Positions 7,112-14,902 of a stretch of 64,000 nucleotides of DNA are shown here, piece by piece (positions within the stretch are counted from its first letter, which is position 1; each line of letters starts with the position of its first letter). The notes beneath the pieces are model-generated. The model saw nothing but the letters and a program-made list of their open reading frames with translations, was not told the DNA's origin and searched no databases. Origin of the DNA: Allobaileyella intestinalis (GTDB lineage Bacteria; Bacillota; Clostridia; Peptostreptococcales; Anaerovoracaceae); NCBI RefSeq assembly GCF_009695865.1, contig NZ_VUNB01000004.1, positions 1-64,000 on the forward strand. Reading direction: 5' to 3'. Both the position numbers and the translations under genes were made by a program.

Positions 7112-7426
7112 ATGGATAAGATTGAAATTTTTAAAGCACTATCAAATGAAACACGGCTCAGTATTATTGAGTGGTTGAAGGAACCGGAGAAAAACTTTCC
7201 GCCGCAGGGAGGACATTTTGATGATGTGGTGAATCTGAAAGGCGGTGTGTGTGTTGGAAGCATCCGCGACAAAGCCGGGATATCACAGTCAACCGCATCT
7301 CATTACCTGGATATGCTGCAAAAAGCAGGCTTGCTTCTTTCCGAAAGGCACGGAAAGTGGACATATTACAGACGGAATGAAGAGACCATCACTGCGCTGG
7401 CAGACTACTTCGGTCACGAAATTTAA
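7112..7426 (+). CDS. ArsR/SmtB-family regulator
   Basis: A 104-residue winged-helix repressor: KALSNETRLSIIEWL start helix, recognition helix around AGISQSTASHYLDMLQKAG, and wing GKWTYYRRNEE. The usual ELCVCDL metal motif is replaced by GGVCVGSI with a single Cys (C47), the only one in the protein, and an inserted NFPPQGG loop precedes it. This places it in the subgroup near thiol- or quinone-related ArsR proteins rather than the classical arsenic sensors. It is followed in the same direction by a radical SAM gene and a DsbA-like gene, which it probably controls. The start ATG 7112 has only a weak ribosome site. Confidence 0.8.
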   Translation: MDKIEIFKALSNETRLSIIEWLKEPEKNFPPQGGHFDDVVNLKGGVCVGSIRDKAGISQSTASHYLDMLQKAGLLLSERHGKWTYYRRNEETITALADYFGHEI

Positions 7427-7527
7427 GTTGTGCATAGATTAGACGGGATGAAGATCCCGTTTAATTTAAACCATTACATATCGACAAAGCGAGATATAAG
7501 GATATATAGAAACGAGGAGGAATTTGT

Positions 7528-8406
7528 ATGCATTTTTCATGTGGAATCGTCAGACCGCCTTATGAGGCTGGTTCCTGTTTTTTACAAGTAACGTCGGGTT
7601 GTTCGCATAATAAGTGCCGCTTTTGCACCTTTTACAAGGAAGCACCTTTTTCCGTATCTCCGGAGAGTGAGATACGGGAGGATCTTCAGGAGATCCGGGA
7701 TTCCGGATGGAAGGTAAAGCGGATTTTTCTGCAGGGGGCAGATCCGTTCCTGCTGAGTTACGACAGGCTTAAAAGAATCATGGACTTGATCAAAGAATAT
7801 CTGCCATGGGGCGTTTCCGTTGGTGGATATGGCCGGGTTGACAGCGTAAAGAACAAGTCTGTGGAGCAGCTTAAGTCACTGAAAGAAATGGGATACGACA
7901 TGATCGTATTCGGAATCGAGTCGGGTGATGATGCTGTTCTCGATAAGATGAATAAGGGTTATCATGCCAGTGATATAGTGGAGCAGCTCTCCAAGCTGGA
8001 TGAAGCAGGAATGCATTATTCTGTCATCTTCTTATACGGGCTGGGAGGCCATGATTATGGAATGGGGCATGCAATAAAAACGGCGGAAGTGTTAAACCAC
8101 CTGTCGCCTGTCAGGGTATTGGCTTCCGGACTCTCCATCTTCCCTGACACACCGCTTATGGAGGAAGTAAGAAGAGGTGAGTTTGTAGAAGCTACAGAGA
8201 CAGAGAAGATACAGGAACTATATACCTTTGTGAAGACGCTTGATATCCACACTCTGCTGGATGCAACGAATGTCTCCAACATGATGCCGGTATATGGACA
8301 TCTTCCAGATGACAAAGAGAAGATACTGGCGATGCTCAAACAGGGAGTGAATGAACAGGGCGAGGAACGGCTTCGGATACGAAGAGACAGCATGAGAAGC
8401 CTGTAA
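7528..8406 (+). CDS. radical SAM protein with C-x4-C-x2-C cluster motif
   Basis: A 292-residue radical SAM enzyme; ATG 7528 follows GAGGAGG. The cluster ligands are C25, C30 and C33 (GCSHNKCRFC), with one extra residue compared with the usual C-x3-C-x2-C. The barrel continues with FLQGADPFLLSY, the SAM-binding Glu segment VFGIESGDDAVLDKMNKG, and YGLGGHDYG. It resembles the MiaB/Elp3/HemN-like set of radical SAM proteins annotated only as 'radical SAM protein'. It lies 101 nt after the ArsR-type gene and 31 nt before the DsbA-like gene, so it belongs to a three-gene cassette. The substrate is unknown. Confidence 0.8.
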   Translation: MHFSCGIVRPPYEAGSCFLQVTSGCSHNKCRFCTFYKEAPFSVSPESEIREDLQEIRDSGWKVKRIFLQGADPFLLSYDRLKRIMDLIKEYLPWGVSVGGYGRVDSVKNKSVEQLKSLKEMGYDMIVFGIESGDDAVLDKMNKGYHASDIVEQLSKLDEAGMHYSVIFLYGLGGHDYGMGHAIKTAEVLNHLSPVRVLASGLSIFPDTPLMEEVRRGEFVEATETEKIQELYTFVKTLDIHTLLDATNVSNMMPVYGHLPDDKEKILAMLKQGVNEQGEERLRIRRDSMRSL

Positions 8407-8437
8407 CCTGGATAAAAATCAGAAGGGCGGTATTTAG

Positions 8438-9115
8438 ATGAAAGTGTATTATATTTTTGACAGCTATTGTGGATGGTGCTATGGGTTTGAAACAATTCTT
8501 AAACCGTTTATTGAAGCACATCCGGAATTGGAAGTAACGGCGTTATCAGGTGGATTATTTATGGACGGTCATCCGCTTTCGGCATTTCCGTATATGAGTG
8601 ATACGAATAAAAGAATTGCGGATATGTTTGGAGTGGAATTCGGCAAGCCATATCTGAACCTGTTAGAAACGGGGAGTATGGTTCCTGATTCGAATGATGC
8701 CGCAATAGGATTTGGAGTTCTCAGGAGCTTTTTACCTAAAGGAGAACATGTTAATCTTGCGTCAAAGATGCATGAAGCATTCTATTTGGATGGTAAATCA
8801 CTTTCTGACGTGGAGACGATCAAATCAATTGCTAAATCCTATGACCTTCCTGCAGACAAGATCGCAGAGGAGTTCATCCGTATTTCTGAAGAGGGCAAGT
8901 ACCATCCGGACTTTTATGAGGCAAGAAAAATAGGCGTCACATCCTTCCCGACGCTGCTTCTTGAAATAAATGGGAAATATTATGACTTAAAAGGAAGTGC
9001 AATTACCCTCAATGATTTAGAGGAAAATCTGAATATCATTAAGGAAAAGGGCGGGATCTTTAATGATGAATACAATACGCCCGTTGCCTGTAATATCGAC
9101 GGTACAGGTTGTTAA
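8438..9115 (+). CDS. DsbA-family oxidoreductase (FrnE-like)
   Basis: A 225-residue thioredoxin-fold protein starting MKVYYIFDSYCGWCYG, with the redox motif C11-G-W-C14 at the end of the first strand. The cis-proline loop is GVTSFPTLLLE, with the helical insertion in between as in DsbA/FrnE proteins. There is no signal peptide, so it acts in the cytoplasm. An extra Cys pair near the C-terminus (VACNIDGTGC) could be an added redox or metal site. It closes the ArsR/radical SAM/DsbA cassette; the set suggests a thiol, metal or oxidant response. Confidence 0.85.
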   Translation: MKVYYIFDSYCGWCYGFETILKPFIEAHPELEVTALSGGLFMDGHPLSAFPYMSDTNKRIADMFGVEFGKPYLNLLETGSMVPDSNDAAIGFGVLRSFLPKGEHVNLASKMHEAFYLDGKSLSDVETIKSIAKSYDLPADKIAEEFIRISEEGKYHPDFYEARKIGVTSFPTLLLEINGKYYDLKGSAITLNDLEENLNIIKEKGGIFNDEYNTPVACNIDGTGC

Positions 9116-9179
9116 TAAGCTATTTGAATGAGGGCATTATGAAACTGACGAAAATCTTTGAACCAATCACGATAACACA

Positions 9180-9335
9180 AGGTCAGAACGGATCGAGGAT
9201 TTCATCGGGAAGCTGAAAGAACAGAACGGTGTGATTGAGGAATTTGATCCGTGGCTGTGGGCCTGCATGGTGGATTTCGTCACAGTAGGCCGCCGGAAGG
9301 CGCGGATGACTCATTTTTCCTCTGCAAGGAACTGA
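9180..9335 (+). pseudogene. plus-strand serine recombinase C-terminal fragment
   Basis: About 50 codons encode RIEDFIGKLKEQNGVIEEFD and WLWACMVDFVTVG, the segment found near the C-terminus of large serine recombinases. It starts without a gene body and dissolves after GRRKARMTHFSS. It points opposite to the two flanking minus-strand recombinase tails, so at least two recombinase genes have decayed here. Confidence 0.6.
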
Positions 9336-9472
9336 TTCCGGGATACCTCGATGGCGTTACTGGTGTATACCAGACACCGCAGGGATATTATGTGGATGAT
9401 TCCGATGTGGAGAAATTCGACAAGGGATTCCCCGCAAAGAAGAAGTTGAAACTTCCGGGACAGATTATCTAA
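9308..9472 (+). pseudogene. unrecognised C-terminal gene fragment
   Basis: A frame different from the recombinase fragment carries KELIPGYLDGVTGVYQTPQG, YYVDDSDVEKFDKGF and a final KLPGQII before TAA. It reads like a genuine protein end, without a start of its own. Probably the tail of another element-borne gene; not identified. Confidence 0.3.
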
Positions 9473-9481
9473 ACGAGACCA

Positions 9482-9527
9482 AAGCTCCTCACTACCGGCA
9501 AATGCGTCGGCGGCGAGGAGCCTTTTT
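9482..9527 (+). terminator. second copy of the recombinase-tail terminator
   Basis: GCTCCTC (9484-9490) pairs with GAGGAGC (9515-9521), followed by TTTTT. Stem and flanks match the hairpin at 6721-6763, with a different loop. Confidence 0.7.
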
Positions 9528-9622
9528 ATGCTTCGATATCGATTGCAAGCCGGGATTTGAATTTCGCGGTGAAGCGGTCGGCAAAGACGGTGATCTTCTC
9601 GATGAGCTTTTGACCAGAGCTC
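9526..9622 (-). pseudogene. 3' end of a large serine recombinase gene (copy 2)
   Basis: The minus strand encodes KLIEKITVFADRF followed by IDIEA and TAA at 9528-9526, clearly homologous to the recombinase tail at 6762-7045. One T is missing in the run of the GAGCTTTT segment (five T in copy 1), so the frame breaks after about 30 codons. Together with copy 1 it forms a diverged direct repeat bracketing 7.1-9.48 kb. Confidence 0.7.
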
Positions 9623-9671
9623 TGGAAATCTGATGATTTCAAAAAATCCGGAATCATTCAGCAGACACTAT

Positions 9672-9880
9672 TTATGATTCATTAACCAGCTTCCCTGTCA
9701 TATGCTCAGGAATGAGTTCAAGGCACTGTACTCTCGGCAGAGCATTTTTCAATTCTTTTTGTAAATACTCTTCATCATCCGTGAACTTTTTGTGAGATTG
9801 GTACAGATTTTTATTGCGGTATCCTCATCCTCAATAAGCTTGATTCTGCCAAATACAATTACGCTATTAATATTTAAAGC
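9672..9880 (-). pseudogene. pyridoxamine-phosphate-oxidase-like remnant, frameshifted
   Basis: The minus strand encodes INSVIVFGRIKLIEDEDTAI, then shifts frame within a T-rich run, then ALPRVQCLELIPEHMTGKLV ending NES and TAA at 9674-9672. This is the second half of a small FMN-binding split-barrel protein (NimA/pyridoxamine 5'-phosphate oxidase-like). The first half is missing. The stretch 9881-10078 holds nothing that I can name. Confidence 0.6.
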
Positions 9881-10078
9881 CCGACAAAGAAAGAAACAGG
9901 GGGAACAAGATTATGTACCCGGAGCGCTTGCCTGAATAGCAGAGATCACAAGATCATATGTTCAAGAGCTGGTCAGAAGGAACTGACCAGCCCACTATAC
10001 ACTTCTCACGGAAAACCTTTAATTACAGAAAAACTTTCATACTCCATACGAAGCAGGTATATTTGTCTCTGTTGTTAT

Positions 10079-10615
10079 TTATAATGCAGTACCTTTCCTT
10101 GGAATCGAAAACCGGCCCATGTCCAATCCTTCCAGTTCCAGGAGTGCTTTTTTTCTAAGGATTCCTCCGCCGTATCCGGTCAGGCTTCCGTTGGCACCAA
10201 CAACACGGTGACATGGGACAATGATACAGATAGGATTGTGTCCCACCGCACCGCCCACGGCCTGGGCAGACATTTTTTCAAGACCCCTTTCTCTCGCTAT
10301 TCTGTCAGCGATCCATCCATATGTGACGGTCTGGCCGAAGGGGATCTGACACATGATCTCGCCCACACGGTTTCGAAAGTCCGAACCAACCAGATGTATT
10401 TTCGGCACGAAGCCGGGATCGCGGCCTGTGAAATAAACATCCAGCCACCTTTTCGTCTGTTCAAAATACTCTGTATCTCGTGGAATGGCATCTTTTTTCA
10501 GCCCAAGGCCTGTATATCTGCCGCCGTCCGTAAACCAGAGGCCGGTCAGTCCTTCTTCATCACCTGCAAGCAAAATATTTCCCAGAGGTGATTTGTAATG
10601 GTTTGTATAGATCAT
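10079..10615 (-). CDS. ogt: methylated-DNA-[protein]-cysteine S-methyltransferase
   Basis: A 178-residue suicide DNA repair protein that moves an alkyl group from O6-alkylguanine (or O4-alkylthymine) to its own Cys. The active site IIVPCHRVVGANGSLTGYGGG is complete, preceded by the DNA-binding helix region IPFGQTVTYGWIADRIA and AVGGAVGHNP. The N-terminal Ada-like domain (SPLGNILLAGDEEGLTGLWF) is present, giving the usual Ogt length. ATG follows GGGAGG by 5 nt. It is a single gene, transcribed toward the recombinase debris. Confidence 0.95.
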   Translation of the reverse strand: MIYTNHYKSPLGNILLAGDEEGLTGLWFTDGGRYTGLGLKKDAIPRDTEYFEQTKRWLDVYFTGRDPGFVPKIHLVGSDFRNRVGEIMCQIPFGQTVTYGWIADRIARERGLEKMSAQAVGGAVGHNPICIIVPCHRVVGANGSLTGYGGGILRKKALLELEGLDMGRFSIPRKGTAL

Positions 10616-10790
10616 TTCGACCTCCCGATCTTTTTCGCCTTTTTAGAAAAAACTTGTCACCCTCTGAAAAGTGTAACACTCAGAGCGCAAAACACAAGCA
10701 AGGTTCCTTAAGGGGAGAGACTTTATCATTTAATAAAGGCGACGTAAACGGCAAAAATAAATGGGTGATGCCAAGAGTATCAACAATAAT

Positions 10791-10819
10791 TTGATTGATC
10801 TGCGAGCAAAATTTATAAT
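10791..10819 (+). promoter_or_regulatory. sigma-A type promoter for the GyrI-like gene
   Basis: TTGATT (10791-10796) and TATAAT (10814-10819) are separated by exactly 17 bp, about 80 bp before the GyrI-like start. The remaining part of the 10616-10901 spacer shows no other clear element. Confidence 0.7.
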
Positions 10820-10901
10820 CTAAGCAAGGCATTTTACAGCGAATCCATATGCAAGCATTTGGAAGACTGACATATATCGCATGTAAACAGGAGGTCGTCC
10901 C

Positions 10902-11534
10902 ATGGCGTTTGATTATAAGAAAGAATACAAAGAATTCTACATGCCAGAGAAAAAGCCGTCCATCGTGATGGTCCCAAGCATGAACTACATTGGAGTCCGC
11001 GGGAAGGGTGACCCCAATGAGGAAGAGGGAGAATACAAGCAGTCCATTGGCCTGCTCTATGGAATCGCCTATACCATAAAGATGAGCAAGAAAGGCAATC
11101 ACCAGATGGACGGGTATTTTGATTTCGTGGTTCCTCCTCTTGAAGGCTTCTGGTGGCAGGATGGCGTAAAAGGTGTAGATTACAGTCGTAAGGAAGATTT
11201 CCGGTGGATCTCACTTATACGCCTCCCGGATTTCGTGACCAGGGATGAATATCAATGGGCTGTGGAAGAAGGGACGAGGAAAAAGAAAAAGGATTTTTCA
11301 AAGATTGAATTCCTGTCAATTGATGAGGGACTTTGCGTTCAGTGCATGCACATCGGTCCTTATGACGCTGAGCCGGAAACAGTAGCGCGGATGCATGAGT
11401 TTATTGATCAGCAGGGATATACACTGGATATCACAGATGAGAGACACCACCACGAGATCTATCTCAGCGACGCCAGAAAGGTGGCACCGGAGAAGCTGAA
11501 GACCGTAATCAGGCACCCTATAAAGAAAGCATAA
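10902..11534 (+). CDS. GyrI-like domain protein
   Basis: A 210-residue cytosolic protein with the GyrI-like/SHS2 small-molecule-binding fold: YIGVRGKGDPNEEEGEYKQS at the front, KGNHQMDGYFDFVVPPLEGF in the middle and a CMHIGPYDAEPETVARMHEF segment near the end. ATG follows AGGAGG. Such stand-alone proteins are linked to drug binding or cyclopropanoid hydrolysis in relatives; no DNA-binding domain is attached here. A partial relic of a close paralogue lies at 3635-3787. It is followed after 11 nt by an esterase-like gene. Confidence 0.85.
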   Translation: MAFDYKKEYKEFYMPEKKPSIVMVPSMNYIGVRGKGDPNEEEGEYKQSIGLLYGIAYTIKMSKKGNHQMDGYFDFVVPPLEGFWWQDGVKGVDYSRKEDFRWISLIRLPDFVTRDEYQWAVEEGTRKKKKDFSKIEFLSIDEGLCVQCMHIGPYDAEPETVARMHEFIDQQGYTLDITDERHHHEIYLSDARKVAPEKLKTVIRHPIKKA

Positions 11535-11545
11535 AGGAAATATAA

Positions 11546-12244
11546 ATGAACTGGAAAAAAGAAGAATTTAATGTTGATGGAAAGAACTGTATTGCATATA
11601 TGTGCGGCAAGCCCGGATACCTTCTGCTGCAGCCTGTGGATGAACACGATATAGAAGCCCTGGGTGAGGAGATGGATATCCTGTCTGCAAAGGCAGATGA
11701 AGGCATTTTATTTGTTGCTTTTCAGGCCGAGAACTGGAACGATGAACTGTCGCCGTGGGCCATGGCTGCGGTCTTTGGAAAAGAAGGCTTCGGCGGGTCC
11801 GCGGGAGAGACTCTTCTTTTTCTAGAAAAAAAGTTACTGCCTCAGGTCCGTGAAAAATACCGCCTTGACGAAAACGTCAGGATCATCTTAGGGGGATATT
11901 CGCTGGCAGGGCTGTTCAGCCTTTGGAGCGGCTATCAGACGAAAACCTTCGATGCCATAGCCGCCGCTTCTCCATCTGTGTGGTTCGAAGGCTGGGTTCA
12001 ATACGCAGAAGAACACAAGCCTATGACAGATATCATCTATCTCAGTCTGGGAGACAGAGAGGAAAAAACAAAGAACCAGATAATGAGGCGTGTGAGGGAT
12101 TCTATCAGAACTCAGGCGGAAATCCTGAAAGAGCAGAACATCATGTCCACATTAGAGTGGAATGCAGGCGGCCATTTTCAGGATTCAGGGAAAAGAACGG
12201 CAAAGGGATTTCTGTGGTGCATAGAAGCAGATAAATGGAGGTAA
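11546..12244 (+). CDS. alpha/beta-hydrolase (esterase-like)
   Basis: A 232-residue putative esterase: nucleophile elbow GGYSLAG (Ser of G-x-S-x-G), a probable acid in YLSLGDREEKT and a late His in NAGGHFQDSG complete a catalytic triad. There is no signal peptide. It resembles the small esterase-D/enterochelin-esterase type. It sits between the GyrI-like gene and an FMN-binding oxidase-like gene, and its last codons overlap the ribosome site of the latter, so the three form an operon. Confidence 0.75.
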   Translation: MNWKKEEFNVDGKNCIAYMCGKPGYLLLQPVDEHDIEALGEEMDILSAKADEGILFVAFQAENWNDELSPWAMAAVFGKEGFGGSAGETLLFLEKKLLPQVREKYRLDENVRIILGGYSLAGLFSLWSGYQTKTFDAIAAASPSVWFEGWVQYAEEHKPMTDIIYLSLGDREEKTKNQIMRRVRDSIRTQAEILKEQNIMSTLEWNAGGHFQDSGKRTAKGFLWCIEADKWR

Positions 12245-12246
12245 GA

Positions 12247-12810
12247 ATGACTGACGAACAATTTTCTCAAGCTATCTCCTTCTGGACGAAGAAGGATCAG
12301 GGAGAAAAGAGGCTGGATCAGAAGAGGCTTTCCGGGTGGATTGACGACTTTCTCTCTTCTCACAAGGTACTGGCCCTGGCAGTCAGCACCAGGGATTTCA
12401 TCCGCTGCACACCTCTGGAATATTCATGGCATGATGGTGCGCTGTGGATATTCACAGAAGGGGGCATGAAGTTCAAGGCCCTGCAGGAGAACCGGCATGG
12501 AGCAGCGGCGATCTTTGATCCTGACCCATCTTTCGGCGGTCTGAAGTCCATTCAAGTTGAAGGAAATATAGATATAATAGAGCCTTTTACTGATGAATAT
12601 AATTCAGCAGCAGCTTTCCGGAAGATTCCACTGGAGACACTGAAAAAGCTGGCTGAGCCCATGTGGCTCCTTAAACTGGTGCCGGAAGAAATGACCTGTC
12701 TTAATTCAGACTTCAAGAAAAACGGATATGGAACCAGACAGATCTGGCATTCAGTTGGTGAAACGGGAGGAACAGTGCGTATTGAAACTGAAAGAGCGGT
12801 ATGCAATTGA
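12247..12810 (+). CDS. pyridoxamine 5'-phosphate oxidase-family protein
   Basis: A 187-residue FMN-binding split-barrel protein. ATG 12247 is preferred over ATG 12235 because GGAGGT (12238-12243) sits just before it. Segments typical of the fold are VLALAVSTRDFIRCTPLEYS, a WIFTEGGMKFKALQENRHGA phosphate-binding stretch and IQVEGNIDIIEPF. The C-terminal half, with KLVPEEMTCLNSDFKKNGYG, ends without the PLP-binding signature of true PdxH, so it is a general flavin reductase-like member. Confidence 0.75.
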   Translation: MTDEQFSQAISFWTKKDQGEKRLDQKRLSGWIDDFLSSHKVLALAVSTRDFIRCTPLEYSWHDGALWIFTEGGMKFKALQENRHGAAAIFDPDPSFGGLKSIQVEGNIDIIEPFTDEYNSAAAFRKIPLETLKKLAEPMWLLKLVPEEMTCLNSDFKKNGYGTRQIWHSVGETGGTVRIETERAVCN

Positions 12811-12917
12811 CAAGTGTTGATCCCTCGGCATTAAGCATAAATGGCAGGACTTTTGACAAGTTGAACTATGAGTATCGGACAAATTGATCAAGCGCTGATA
12901 AGAAAGGAGATTTTGAT

Positions 12918-13430
12918 ATGAATAATTTTCTCGATCTGGCAAAAGAGCGTTACTCAGTGCGTAAATTCACTGACAAGCCTATAGAAAAGGATAAGTTGGA
13001 AAAAATTCTGGAAGCAGCCAAGGTGGCGCCGACGGCAAAAAATCTTCAGCCAGTGAAGATATATGTGCTTCAGAGCTAGGAAGCTCTGGATAAGATAAAT
13101 AGTCTGACCAGGTGCATCTTCGGGGCTAAAACAGTATTCCTGATCGCCTATGATAAGGAAAAAGAGTGGCACAATCCCCTGGAAGAGGGCGTGAGATCCG
13201 GACAGGAAGATGCTTCGATCGTTGCAACTCACATGATGATGGAAGCAGCAGACCTGGGAATAGGCACATGCTGGGTAAACTTTTTCCCAAACACAGAGAC
13301 CGCAAAAGCCTTCGGCCTGCCGGACAATCTTGTTCCGGTTCTCCTGATGCCTGCAGGATATGCAGACCCGGACTGCAAGCCGGCCCCGAGGCACACTGAG
13401 TATCCAGAATGGGACAGCATGGTGGAGTGA
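12918..13430 (+). pseudogene. nitroreductase-family protein interrupted by an amber codon
   Basis: ATG 12918, after AAAGGAG, starts MNNFLDLAKERYSVRKFTD, the FMN-binding N-terminus of a nitroreductase. At 13077-13079 an in-frame TAG follows KIYVLQS, and the same frame continues with EALDKINSLT through AADLGIGTCWVNFFP to a normal C-terminus. A single substitution (such as CAG or AAG to TAG) would explain it; no indel is needed. With the stop the gene gives a 53-residue stub. Read-through or a sequence error are alternatives. The protein would otherwise be about 170 residues, the usual length. Confidence 0.8.
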
Positions 13431-13448
13431 CTGTAATAGCATGCCTTT

Positions 13449-13976
13449 CTAAAGAAAAATCCCCATCATTATACAGAACTGGGACAAGGAGTTTACTATC
13501 TGTTCTATCCAGTTAGCTTTTGGGTTTCTCCGGTCCTGGCTTCTGGCCAGCCATGTCATTATCACCAGGCCGGCTGCTCCGCAGAGGAAAAATAACAGAG
13601 CTGGCATGTGTACCATATGTCCGGCAACGGCGCCGAAGGACCAATTCCTGTGATCAATTATGAGAGCTATAAGCACCAGCAGGAAACCGGCAGGCATAAG
13701 AAACCCCATCTGCCTGCTGAGAAAAGGCACGTCTTTGTGAACCAGGGCGATGACGAATTTCCAGCCTGCTTTAAGTGCTCCGGCAATAATCACAAGGGTG
13801 ACTCCAATACGGAAAAATATGCTGTCAAAACGCATTGCCAGGATAGCTGAGCTGATGCTGAAAAACAGCACTGGCAGACAGTCCACAATGGCCATGGCAA
13901 GAGAAAATCCCTCAGGCACGGCCGAAGAAACCCGACTATTCGAAATTTCTTTTTTCCTGTTCTTATTCATATTCAT
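13449..13976 (-). CDS. small integral membrane protein, unknown function
   Basis: A 175-residue protein with about five hydrophobic helices (AIVDCLPVLFFSISSAILAM, GVTLVIIAGALKAG, GFLMPAGFLLVLIALII, ALLFFLCGAAGLVIMTWLA) after a charged start MNMNKNRKKE. ATG 13976 is chosen because it overlaps the stop of the upstream DUF1295 gene (TAATG), indicating translational coupling; an in-frame ATG lies 15 nt earlier. I do not recognise a family. Function is probably linked to the DUF1295 enzyme and the divergent TetR regulator. Confidence 0.7.
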   Translation of the reverse strand: MNMNKNRKKEISNSRVSSAVPEGFSLAMAIVDCLPVLFFSISSAILAMRFDSIFFRIGVTLVIIAGALKAGWKFVIALVHKDVPFLSRQMGFLMPAGFLLVLIALIIDHRNWSFGAVAGHMVHMPALLFFLCGAAGLVIMTWLARSQDRRNPKANWIEQIVNSLSQFCIMMGIFL

Positions 13977-14767
13977 TACGCCACCAGCCATTTATGATCT
14001 TTCACCGAGTAGAGAGGAATGAAGGGAATCATGATCGGTGTGGCGGATTTGTATTTCCGGTATTCCGGATCATTTCCGTAGTTCTTGTCCTGACGGATCT
14101 CAAGCCTGCGGGCTCCGCCGAACATAACGTAGATGATCCCGGCGTAACCGAGGATGGCGACGATCCACTGAAGGGTGCTGCTGTATACATTCAAGCCTGA
14201 GATGAATACTCCAGTCCAGAAGACCATCTCCCCGAAATAGTTGGGACAGCGCACCAGGCGGAACAGGCCGGTGTCTACAAAACGGCGGGGATTCTTTTTC
14301 TTAGCTTTGTTTTTCTGAAGGTCTGCGGTTGTTTCCAGGATAAGTCCGGCAGCAGAAATTACAAGGCCTGCCATGCAGAATCCATCGGTGCCACTTCCTT
14401 CCATGAGGCGGAAAGTAACAGGAGAGGTCTGAAGGGCATACAGAATCGCTGCTGAGATCCAGATTCCCATCTTAGCCGCAAAGGAGACTCCGTCATTAGT
14501 TTTTACCTCTCCCTTCATGCGCCCGGCATACGCAGTTTTCAGATCCCGGTAGGCCAGATATCCGGACAGCCTGCAGCCGTATACAATAAACAGCACGCAC
14601 TCCAGAATCGTTCCCACGGTTAGTACCCGGGAAAATAGAAACAGAAGGCCTGCACCAATCAGTGCAACGGCTGCGCCGTACCCCAGTGAGATGAACCACA
14701 CGTATTTGCGGAAACCGCAGGAGCTGGCGATCATGGCCAGCACAAAGATCATCAGAAATGTTTTCAT
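13976..14767 (-). CDS. DUF1295 membrane enzyme (steroid 5-alpha-reductase-like)
   Basis: A 263-residue multi-pass membrane protein of the DUF1295 family, distantly related to steroid 5-alpha-reductases and isoprenylcysteine methyltransferases. Key segments are the central ADLQKNKAKKKNPRRFVDTG, followed by LFRLVRCPNYFGEMVFWTGV, the conserved RxPNYFGE signature, and a C-terminal YRKYKSATPIMIPFIP. The start follows GAGGAGAAAC. It is first in a two-gene minus-strand unit and is divergent from a TetR-type gene with a short 130-nt control region. Confidence 0.85.
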   Translation of the reverse strand: MKTFLMIFVLAMIASSCGFRKYVWFISLGYGAAVALIGAGLLFLFSRVLTVGTILECVLFIVYGCRLSGYLAYRDLKTAYAGRMKGEVKTNDGVSFAAKMGIWISAAILYALQTSPVTFRLMEGSGTDGFCMAGLVISAAGLILETTADLQKNKAKKKNPRRFVDTGLFRLVRCPNYFGEMVFWTGVFISGLNVYSSTLQWIVAILGYAGIIYVMFGGARRLEIRQDKNYGNDPEYRKYKSATPIMIPFIPLYSVKDHKWLVA

Positions 14768-14786
14768 GTTTCTCCTCGAATATTGC

Positions 14787-14837
14787 TTGAAAGGTTCTAT
14801 GTAATTGAAGCATAATCAATGATAGCGACAGGTGTCG
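14787..14837 (+). promoter_or_regulatory. TetR-gene promoter and CGACA/TGTCG operator
   Basis: TTGAAA (14787-14792) and CATAAT (14811-14816) stand 18 bp apart. Just downstream CGACA (14826-14830) and TGTCG (14833-14837) form a short palindrome; an AGGTGTCG half-site recurs at 14891-14898 before the start. They lie between the divergent DUF1295 and TetR genes, where an autoregulating TetR protein would bind. Confidence 0.45.
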
Positions 14838-14902
14838 TTATTTTCAATGCTTTTCAGCGGGAAAACCAATATCTGCAACAGAGGAGGGGGAGGTGTCGCT
14901 TT

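Noticed and set aside
9116-9180. Start of an old-yellow-enzyme-like gene (MKLTKIFEPITI)
   Set aside because: Only about 16 codons resemble such an N-terminus before the frame is lost; too short to call.
13077-13079. TAG in the nitroreductase as pyrrolysine or other recoding
   Set aside because: No Pyl machinery or downstream recoding element is visible and only one gene in the window has such a stop; a simple nonsense mutation is more likely.
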